A program made the position numbers and the translations under genes. Below are positions 1 to 4,779 of a stretch of DNA of 6,233 nucleotides, piece by piece. The stretch covers positions 1-6,233 of the forward strand of contig DASRIS010000096.1 in the NCBI GenBank assembly GCA_035649895.1, given 5' to 3'. The notes under the pieces are model-generated. The model worked only from the letters and a program-made list of their open reading frames with translations, searched no databases and was not told the DNA's origin. Source of the DNA: DASSUC01 sp035649895 (GTDB lineage: Bacteria > Actinomycetota > Actinomycetes > Mycobacteriales > Micromonosporaceae). The first letter of the stretch is position 1. The number at the start of each line of letters is the position of its first letter.

Positions 1-756
1 TTCCTCGGCGGGCGTTATCACGAGGCCCGGCGGCTTGGAGAGGACACGCTCACCCGCCAGCAGCGAGTGCTCGGCAAGGACCATCCCGACTCTCTGCTGT
101 CCGCCAACTACCTTGCTCCCGCACTGGCCGAGCTGGGCGAGTACAAGCAGGCTCAGCAGCTGATCCAGGACACGCTCGAACGCAGACAGCGGGTGTTCGG
201 AGACGATCACCCCGACACGCTCGGCGTGGCCCACAACTTCGCCATAGGCCTCCTACTCTCTGGTCAACTAGGTGAGGCTCACCGGTTGCTCGAGGACAAT
301 CTTGCCCGGAAGCGCCGTGTACTCGGAGAGGATCATCCGGAGACACTTTTGTCAACCAACAACATTGCGGAGTGTCTGCGATTCCAGGGGCGAGCTGAAG
401 AGGGTCGGCGGCTGGCGGAGGACACACTGAACCGCAGGCGGCGGTTACTCGGCGAGAACCACCCTCGAACGTTGGTGTCGGCGAACACGCTCGCTGGTTG
501 TCTACGCGATCTGGGTCGGCTGGAGGAAGCGCGTCTGCTGCTGGAGGACACACTGGCCCGCCAACGGCGGGTGCTTGGTGAGGACTACCGCTACACCCTG
601 GGATCCGCTGCGGCCCTTGCGCTGTGCCTGCGTGACCTGGGCCAACTGGAGGAGGCGCGTCGGTTGGCTGAGGACACGCTGACCCGCAGGCGCCGAGCGC
701 TCGGCGAGAAGCACTTCACCACGCACCTGTGGGCGGGCGACCTTGAGCACATGTTG
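1..756 (+). repeat. Six tandem 126-bp coding repeats (42-residue TPR units)
   Basis: The TPR gene is built from in-frame units of 126 bp starting near bases 1, 127, 253, 379, 505 and 631. Units share the DNA core for E-D-T-L and for the L-G-E-D-H-P turn but have diverged at many positions. This looks like ageing internal duplication of a protein repeat, not a recent DNA expansion. It is not a CRISPR array: units are coding, contiguous and spacerless. Confidence 0.85.
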
Positions 757-813
757 GAGGGACTTGGCGCAACTGGCGGCGGTGACGAACGAGTCCACAG
801 TGGTGACTTGTAG
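1..813 (+). CDS. Tetratricopeptide-repeat protein, kinesin-light-chain-like repeats, C-terminal part (5' end off window)
   Basis: The reading frame is open from base 1 to the TAG at 811-813, giving 270 residues. The GTG at 67 lies inside a repeat and is not the start, so the gene begins outside the window. The protein is almost wholly six TPR-type units with an exact 42-residue period and a consensus around EDTLxRRxRxLGEDHPxTL, followed by an 18-residue tail ending in GDL. The last two units drift (DYRYTL and KHFTTH in place of DHPxTL), as often seen at the end of an array. No signal peptide or membrane segment is visible. Such TPR_10/TPR_12 arrays are protein-binding superhelices; in actinomycetes they commonly form the C-terminal part of large NB-ARC/STAND, CHAT or Fxs-type proteins. 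Which head domain this one carries cannot be seen, so no function is assigned. Its third positions look less GC-rich than those of the genes at 2956 and beyond, consistent with an accessory gene. Confidence 0.9.
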   Translation, partial: FLGGRYHEARRLGEDTLTRQQRVLGKDHPDSLLSANYLAPALAELGEYKQAQQLIQDTLERRQRVFGDDHPDTLGVAHNFAIGLLLSGQLGEAHRLLEDNLARKRRVLGEDHPETLLSTNNIAECLRFQGRAEEGRRLAEDTLNRRRRLLGENHPRTLVSANTLAGCLRDLGRLEEARLLLEDTLARQRRVLGEDYRYTLGSAAALALCLRDLGQLEEARRLAEDTLTRRRRALGEKHFTTHLWAGDLEHMLEGLGATGGGDERVHSGDL

Positions 814-837
814 CCAGACCGATCATCTGGCAAGTCA
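804..837 (+). terminator. Bulged hairpin across the TPR stop codon, likely factor-independent terminator
   Basis: Two 6-bp blocks pair in order. TGACTT (804-809) pairs with AAGTCA (832-837), and GCCAGA (813-818) pairs with TCTGGC (826-831). A 3-nt bulge (810-812) and a 7-nt loop (819-825) complete the structure. The stop codon TAG (811-813) sits in the bulge and at the start of the inner stem. No T-run follows, which is common for actinobacterial terminators but leaves the call uncertain. A smaller hairpin, GGCTC (850-854) with GAGCC (859-863) and a CCCT loop, lies just downstream and may reinforce it. Confidence 0.5.
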
Positions 838-1101
838 TAGAACGCTGGCGGCTCCCCTGAGCCCAAAGTAGGCTGCAGAACCGAGTTTGAGTGGTCAGGC
901 GTAGCTCATACATAGCCCCACACTTCGCGTCAGTATCTTGATCTTGACGTGGTGCCTACGTCGTGGGGCCGCGGCGGGGGTGTGGGTGAAAAGCCGCTGC
1001 GTGGCCGTGCGGCATCTGGGTCGTATACAGAGATTTGGCTGGCATGGCCCGTTCCTTCGCTGGCGGCCTCCAAGATCATCATAAGTCAAATGTAAACTCT
1101 G

Positions 1102-1113
1102 TCACGATCGTGA
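1102..1113. repeat. Perfect 12-bp palindrome TCACGATCGTGA inside a wider inverted repeat
   Basis: TCACGATCGTGA reads identically on both strands. It lies within a broader inverted repeat, CAAGATCA (1071-1078) with TGATCTTG (1111-1118), whose right arm overlaps it. It could be a dimeric regulator's binding site, but its distance of more than 400 bp from the P450 start gives no clear target gene. Confidence 0.35.
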
Positions 1114-1423
1114 TCTTGAGAACGGACGCTGGACGGGTGACCGCGTGTGGCCGGTGCGGGCCGAGTAGGGGACTGGTGCGGGGTCACCAGGGGTTGGTCG
1201 GTCGGGCTGTACATGGTGATCCTGCACACGCACGTGCAGATGAGTTTGCATTTACCTGGCCGGCGCTCCAGGGCCGAAGCGGTTTGCGTGAATAGCTGGG
1301 TTGGTCGCACCAAATCGTGGCTAAGAATCGTCATCCCTGGTTTGCCTCGAAATATGGCGGACTGAGGCGGTCGCACGCTGCGGATCAGGCAAAATGGAAG
1401 TTCTGAGGATGGAATAGCTAGTT

Positions 1424-1439
1424 GCCGCATGGCCGCATG
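1424..1439. repeat. Tandem duplication of GCCGCATG
   Basis: The 8-mer GCCGCATG occurs twice head to tail at 1424-1431 and 1432-1439. The second copy runs into the left arm of the palindrome at 1436-1473. It may be a chance slippage product or part of an extended protein-binding site built on CATG. Confidence 0.6.
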
Positions 1440-1473
1440 AGTTCTTTCATGTAAGAAACATGAAAGACTCATG
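1436..1473. promoter_or_regulatory. Operator-like 38-bp near-perfect palindrome upstream of the P450 gene
   Basis: The core has 10-bp perfect arms, TCTTTCATGT (1443-1452) and ACATGAAAGA (1458-1467), around AAGAA (1453-1457). Outside these, CATGAG (1436-1441) mirrors CTCATG (1468-1473), with one unpaired T at 1442. The centre is about 74 bp before the P450 start codon, a usual place for an operator of a dimeric repressor such as a TetR-, MarR- or GntR-type protein. The AT-rich arms contrast with the GC-rich genome, which argues against chance. As RNA it could also form a strong hairpin in the 5' leader, but no T-run follows. Which regulator binds is unknown; no regulator gene is in the window. 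Confidence 0.6.
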
Positions 1474-1515
1474 TTGCCGTCACGACCTACGCTGAACGTC
1501 GGTATCGCCTACAGC

Positions 1516-1520
1516 GGAGG
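1516..1520 (+). promoter_or_regulatory. Shine-Dalgarno site for the P450 gene
   Basis: GGAGG ends 8 nt before the ATG at 1529. This spacing favours that ATG over the in-frame ATG two codons later at 1535. Confidence 0.75.
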
Positions 1521-1528
1521 CAACGACC

Positions 1529-2875
1529 ATGGCCATGACCGAGGTACGAACCCCGTCACCGCCCAGGCCCCTGCCCCTCCTCGGCCACGCCCTCCACCTC
1601 AGGCGGCAGCCGCTCGAGTTCCTCGAGTCGCTGCGCCCATTGGGGGAAGTTGTCACGATCCGGCTCGGTCCGAAGCTGGTCTACGTCGTGAACAGCCCCG
1701 ACCTGGTCCGCCGGGTCCTCGTCGGGGAGGCGCACAAGTTCGACCCGGGTGTCCAGCTCGAGAAGGTCAGGCCATTTCTCGGCAATGGGCTGATAACGTC
1801 GCGGGGAGCGACTCATCGACGGCAGCGGCGACTGCTCCAGCCCGCTTTTCACCAACGCCGCATCGCCCATTATGCGGAGACGATGCAACGGCTGGCCACG
1901 GCGCGGGCCGACTCCTGGGAGGAGGGCCGGCGGATCACGGCTGACGTGGAGATGATGGAGCTGGCCATGGCGGTGGTGGGCAGGACGCTGTTCTCCACGG
2001 ACCTCGACCAGGACGCGGTCAACGAGGTCATCAGCGCGATGCCGGTCGTCCTGGACGGGGTCACCAGACGCGTGCTGGCGCCAACCGGTCTCCTGGAGCG
2101 GCTGCCCACTCCCGAGAACCGCCGGTTCAACCGGGCGATCCGCCGCATACACGAGGTCGTGGACCGCGTGGTCGCCGACTACCGGCGCGCCGGGGTGGAC
2201 CACGGGGACCTGGTCTCCATGATGCTGATGGCCCGCGACGAGGAGACCGGCGAGGGGCTCTCCGACGAGCAGGTACGCGACGAGGTCCTGGCGATGCTGG
2301 CGGCCGGCACCCAGACCACGGCGACCACGATGGCCTGGGCGTTGCAGGTCATGTCGGTCCGCGATGATATCCAGGACCGCGCATACGCCGAGGTCTGCGA
2401 GGTCCTCGGCGACCGCGCTCCGGCGTTCCAGGACATCGAGCGCCTCGGCTACATCCGGTGCCTGCTGACCGAGGCGTTGCGGATGTACCCGCCCGCGTGG
2501 CTGCTGTCCCGGCGGGCCACCAGCGAGGTGAACCTGGGCGGTCACGTCCTGCCGGCCGGTGCCTCGGTCTTCTTCTCCCCGTACGCCATGCACCGAGACC
2601 CGGGCGTCTACCCGGAGCCTGACCTGTTCGACCCGGACCGTTGGGCGGCCGGGCGCGGCAAGCAGGTGCCGCGGCCGGCGTTCGTCCCGTTCGGTGCGGG
2701 CAGCCGCCAGTGCATCGGGGAGGGGTTCGCCTGGGTCGAGGCCGTCATAGTTCTGGCCACCATTCTCAGGCGGTGGCGGGTCCGGCCAGTGCCCGGGCAG
2801 GCCGTCCGGAAGGTCGCCTCCGCGACCCTCGGGCCGAGCCGGGTGTACCTGACCGTGGAGCGCCGGCAACGGTAG
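1529..2875 (+). CDS. Cytochrome P450 monooxygenase (bacterial, soluble)
   Basis: A complete 448-residue P450, normal length for a soluble bacterial enzyme, with no N-terminal membrane anchor. It begins with a proline-rich PRPLPLLGH segment (residues 13-20). The helix-C region is HRRQRR (96-101). The I-helix is AAGTQTT (258-264), with Gln262 where Asp or Glu is usual before the conserved Thr. The K-helix ExxR is E315-R318. The meander has FDPDRW (367-372), and the haem loop FGAGSRQCIG (388-397) places the thiolate ligand at Cys395. The enzyme should use O2 and two electrons from a ferredoxin and reductase to oxidise a small molecule; neither partner is encoded here. The overall style (FxPGVQLEKVRPFLGNGL, HRRQRRLLQPAFH) recalls P450s associated with terpenoid or other secondary metabolism, but the family and substrate cannot be assigned. 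It is monocistronic in this view: a palindrome and RBS precede it, and it converges on pgl. Confidence 0.96.
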   Translation: MAMTEVRTPSPPRPLPLLGHALHLRRQPLEFLESLRPLGEVVTIRLGPKLVYVVNSPDLVRRVLVGEAHKFDPGVQLEKVRPFLGNGLITSRGATHRRQRRLLQPAFHQRRIAHYAETMQRLATARADSWEEGRRITADVEMMELAMAVVGRTLFSTDLDQDAVNEVISAMPVVLDGVTRRVLAPTGLLERLPTPENRRFNRAIRRIHEVVDRVVADYRRAGVDHGDLVSMMLMARDEETGEGLSDEQVRDEVLAMLAAGTQTTATTMAWALQVMSVRDDIQDRAYAEVCEVLGDRAPAFQDIERLGYIRCLLTEALRMYPPAWLLSRRATSEVNLGGHVLPAGASVFFSPYAMHRDPGVYPEPDLFDPDRWAAGRGKQVPRPAFVPFGAGSRQCIGEGFAWVEAVIVLATILRRWRVRPVPGQAVRKVASATLGPSRVYLTVERRQR

Positions 2876-2955
2876 CTTGTCCGACCGGTGCTGGCTCGAC
2901 GGGCTCCTTGTCCCAACATGGCCGGCGGGTTGCGGACCGGTCACGCCCCTGATGG
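2876..2955. other. 80-bp convergent junction between P450 and pgl
   Basis: The two genes point at each other across 80 bp. The only paired arms I find are GACCGGT (2883-2889) and ACCGGTC (2936-2942), 7 bp perfect but 46 nt apart, plus a direct repeat CTTGTCC (2876-2882, 2907-2913). Neither makes a clear compact terminator, and there is no T-run on either strand. A bidirectional terminator would be expected here but cannot be supported. Confidence 0.4.
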
Positions 2956-3720
2956 TCAGCGCAGGCTGCGGAAGCGGGGGGCGAGCTCGGCCGCGGCGGC
3001 CCGGTCGAGCAGCCAGAGCGTACGATCCACGCCGGCCACCCCGGCGGCGGGCAGCTGCACCGGCCCGGCTCCGGTCAGCGCCATGCCCACCGCGCTCGCC
3101 TTGGCCGGGCCGGTGACCACCAGCCACACCTCCTCGGCTGTGTTGATCGCTGGCAGGGTGAGCGTCAGCCGCACCGGCGGTGGCTTCGGCGCGCCACGCA
3201 CCGCGCTGACCGGCCGGGTCTCGTACGCCACCGGGTGCTCAGGAAACACCGACGCCACGTGACCGTCCTCGCCCATCCCCAGCAGCAGGACGTCGAAGTG
3301 GGGGAGGACGGCGGTGCCCGGCGCGGCCGCGGCCAGCTCCTCGGCGTACCGCGCGGCGGCAGCCTCCGGGTCGTTGCCGTCCGGCCCGTCCGCGGCCGGC
3401 ATCGGATGCACCCGCTCAGCGCGCACCGGCACCGCGTCGAGCAGGGCCTCGCGGGCCTGGGTCTCGTTGCGCTCCGGGTGGCCCGCGGGCAGGAAACGCT
3501 CGTCCCCCCACCAGATGTCCACTCTGGACCAGTCCACCGAGTCGCGGGCCGGGCTGTTGCGCAGCGCCTGGTAGACCTCGGCCGCCACCCCACCCCCGGT
3601 CAGCACCACGCTGGCGAAGCCCCGCTCGGCCTGGGCGTCGAGCATGCGTACGGCGAGCCGGGCAGCGACCGCCTGGGCCAGCAGGGCCGCGTTGGCGTGC
3701 ACCACCACGCTGGCGCTCAC
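2956..3720 (-). CDS. pgl: 6-phosphogluconolactonase
   Basis: This cytosolic enzyme hydrolyses 6-phosphoglucono-1,5-lactone to 6-phosphogluconate, the second step of the oxidative pentose phosphate pathway. The 254-residue product has the family marks in order: LTGGGVAAEVYQAL (residues 40-53, phosphate-binding loop region), VDIWWGDERFLP (67-78), FDVLLLGMGEDGHVASVFP (142-160) with His154 the likely catalytic base, LVVTGPAKA (200-208) and a C-terminal WLLDRAAAAEL. Length is typical. The start is the GTG at 3718-3720, which overlaps the opcA stop in GTGA. The frame stays open far upstream through opcA, but the family N-terminus fits this GTG. No strong Shine-Dalgarno precedes it, so translation probably depends on coupling to opcA. 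It is the last gene of the leftward operon in this window. Confidence 0.95.
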   Translation of the reverse strand: MSASVVVHANAALLAQAVAARLAVRMLDAQAERGFASVVLTGGGVAAEVYQALRNSPARDSVDWSRVDIWWGDERFLPAGHPERNETQAREALLDAVPVRAERVHPMPAADGPDGNDPEAAAARYAEELAAAAPGTAVLPHFDVLLLGMGEDGHVASVFPEHPVAYETRPVSAVRGAPKPPPVRLTLTLPAINTAEEVWLVVTGPAKASAVGMALTGAGPVQLPAAGVAGVDRTLWLLDRAAAAELAPRFRSLR

Positions 3721-4769
3721 CGCGGCACGCACCCGGTGTCGGGGTCCTCGGCCAGCGCCGGGTCCTGCCAGATGTGCACCCGGGTGCGGGGCCGCCCGTC
3801 CAGGCCGGTCAGCCCGGTGGCCGCACCGAGCGCCGCCGCGTACGGCTGGTCCGCGTCGAGCCGGCGCAGCTCCTCGGCCAGCTCCTCGCCGAGCCGGCGG
3901 CGCACCAGCGGCAGCACCCGGTCGGCCTGGCCGGTGTGGTGCAGCACGGCGGTGCCGCCGTGGCGGACCAGGCTCAGCTGCGTGCCGTCGTCGAGCTGCA
4001 GCTCCACCGCCCGCAGCGCGTCCGCCGGCAGGCCGTCCGCCCGCAGCCTGTCCGCCGGCACGCCGTCCGCCGCCGGCATGGCGGTGGGGTGCAGCGCCGG
4101 CTGGACCCCCAGCCGCGCGTGCAGCCAGCCGCCGAGCAGGGCCCCGCTGGGGTCGGTCTGCGGCGCCGCGACGGTCACCCCCGTCACCAGGGCGGACGTG
4201 GTATCGAACGCACCGGCCACCAGGGTGCGCCACGGGGTCAGCCGGGTCCACGCCAGGTCCGTGTCGCCCGGCGCGTAGTCCTCCGCCCGCTGGTGCAGCG
4301 CGGCGACCGGGTTCGGGCACTGGGCCGTGTCGGTGATCCGGCGCTCGGCGACCACGCCCAGCGGGTCGTACGCGATCCGTCCCGGCGGTGGCCCGTGCCA
4401 CCAGGTCACCACCGGCACGTCCGGGGCGAGCAGTGGCACCACCACCGACTCGGCGTGCAGCGCCAGCCGGCCGCGCATGCGCAGCACGACCGCCTCGCAC
4501 GGGCCGAGCCGGCCGCCGACGACGATCTCCGCGTCCAGCCGGGACGCCGCGTCCGGCCCGGGATGGCCGTCCCGGACCACGATGAGCAGCCGGCACGGGT
4601 GCTCCGCGGCGGCGAACGTCGCCGCGTCCTCCACCTCGCGCACCCGGCCCTCATCGGTCACCGCGACCAGGGTCAGGGCCAGGCCGCTGGCCACCCCGCC
4701 AGCGCTGCGCCGCTCCGCGGCGAGCTTGCGGACGACGTCCCGGCCGGTAGTGTCCCTCAGCGCGAGCAT
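3717..4769 (-). CDS. opcA: Glucose-6-phosphate dehydrogenase assembly protein OpcA
   Basis: OpcA binds glucose-6-phosphate dehydrogenase and promotes its assembly and activity; in actinobacteria it sits between zwf and pgl, as here. The 350-residue product starts MLALRDTTGRDVVRKLAAERR, a full family N-terminus. It then shows HPCRLLIVV (residues 57-65), the LGPCEAVVLRMRGRLALHAESVV stretch (88-110), PVVTWWHGPPP (119-129) and the conserved block EDYAPGDTDLAWTRLTPWR (163-181). The ATG at 4767-4769 is preceded on its strand by AGGGGG, which overlaps the zwf stop and lies only 8 nt from it. The C-terminal half carries a 10-residue duplication, ADGVPADRLR then ADGLPADALR (234-253), which probably accounts for some extra length. 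The reading frame remains open antisense and upstream inside zwf, but that is a GC-rich artefact. Confidence 0.95.
   Translation of the reverse strand: MLALRDTTGRDVVRKLAAERRSAGGVASGLALTLVAVTDEGRVREVEDAATFAAAEHPCRLLIVVRDGHPGPDAASRLDAEIVVGGRLGPCEAVVLRMRGRLALHAESVVVPLLAPDVPVVTWWHGPPPGRIAYDPLGVVAERRITDTAQCPNPVAALHQRAEDYAPGDTDLAWTRLTPWRTLVAGAFDTTSALVTGVTVAAPQTDPSGALLGGWLHARLGVQPALHPTAMPAADGVPADRLRADGLPADALRAVELQLDDGTQLSLVRHGGTAVLHHTGQADRVLPLVRRRLGEELAEELRRLDADQPYAAALGAATGLTGLDGRPRTRVHIWQDPALAEDPDTGCVPR
4021..4070. repeat. 30-bp-period duplication inside opcA
   Basis: Bases 4021-4040 and 4051-4070 are identical at 19 of 20 positions with a 30-bp period. In frame they give the decapeptides ADGVPADRLR and ADGLPADALR in OpcA (residues 234-253). 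The near identity suggests a fairly recent in-frame duplication in a loop. Confidence 0.7.
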
Positions 4770-4773
4770 CCGA

Positions 4774-4779
4774 CCCCCT
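4774..4779 (-). promoter_or_regulatory. Shine-Dalgarno-like AGGGGG for opcA overlapping the zwf stop
   Basis: On the minus strand the junction reads TAGGGGGTCGGATG. The zwf stop TAG, a purine-rich ribosome-binding stretch and the opcA ATG fall within 14 nt, an arrangement that implies translational coupling. Confidence 0.6.

Larger units (their letters stand above)
814..1528. other. Apparently non-coding intergenic region with several small palindromes
   Basis: About 715 bp separate the TPR stop from the P450 start. Its base composition is visibly less GC-rich than the flanking genes, and none of its short open frames (for example 1035-1295 on + or 1086-1472 on -) encodes a recognisable protein or shows actinobacterial third-position GC bias. 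It holds inverted repeats at 1071-1078/1111-1118, 1102-1113, 1173-1190 and 1222-1239, two copies of TGATCTTGA (939-947, 1111-1119), a tandem 8-mer at 1424-1439 and a large palindrome at 1436-1473. I found no tRNA, rRNA or known riboswitch. The P450 promoter should lie in its right part, but no convincing -35/-10 pair stands out. Confidence 0.6.

Noticed and set aside
1..756. CRISPR-like or satellite repeat array
   Set aside because: The 126-bp periodicity is explained by in-frame 42-residue TPR units without spacers.
67..813. TPR gene starting at the GTG at 67
   Set aside because: The same frame is open back to base 1 and encodes the first half of a matching TPR unit.
899..930. tRNA-like string GTAGCTCATA
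   Set aside because: No acceptor stem, anticodon arm or T-loop sequence can be placed around it.
944..949. TTGACG as a -35 promoter element
   Set aside because: No acceptable -10 hexamer lies 16-19 bp downstream; the following DNA is GC-rich (GGGGCCGCGG).
1035..1472. Small open frames in the intergenic region (1035-1295 and 1147-1365 on +, 1086-1472 on -)
   Set aside because: No ribosome-binding site, GC-bias pattern or recognisable motif; compatible with random open frames.
1471..1944. Out-of-frame + strand frame beginning at the ATG inside the palindrome
   Set aside because: It overlaps the P450 in another frame and its translation is Pro/Ala/Arg-rich; the P450 start at 1529 has a proper RBS.
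1556..3127. 523-codon open frame antisense to the P450
   Set aside because: Low-complexity Arg/Gly/Pro/His-rich translation with no family signature; a codon-bias shadow of the P450, whose motifs are clear on the + strand.
2956..4596. Longer pgl start upstream within opcA
   Set aside because: The extra residues are Arg/Gly/Ala-rich shadow translation; the GTG at 3718-3720 gives a normal-length Pgl and a classic GTGA overlap.
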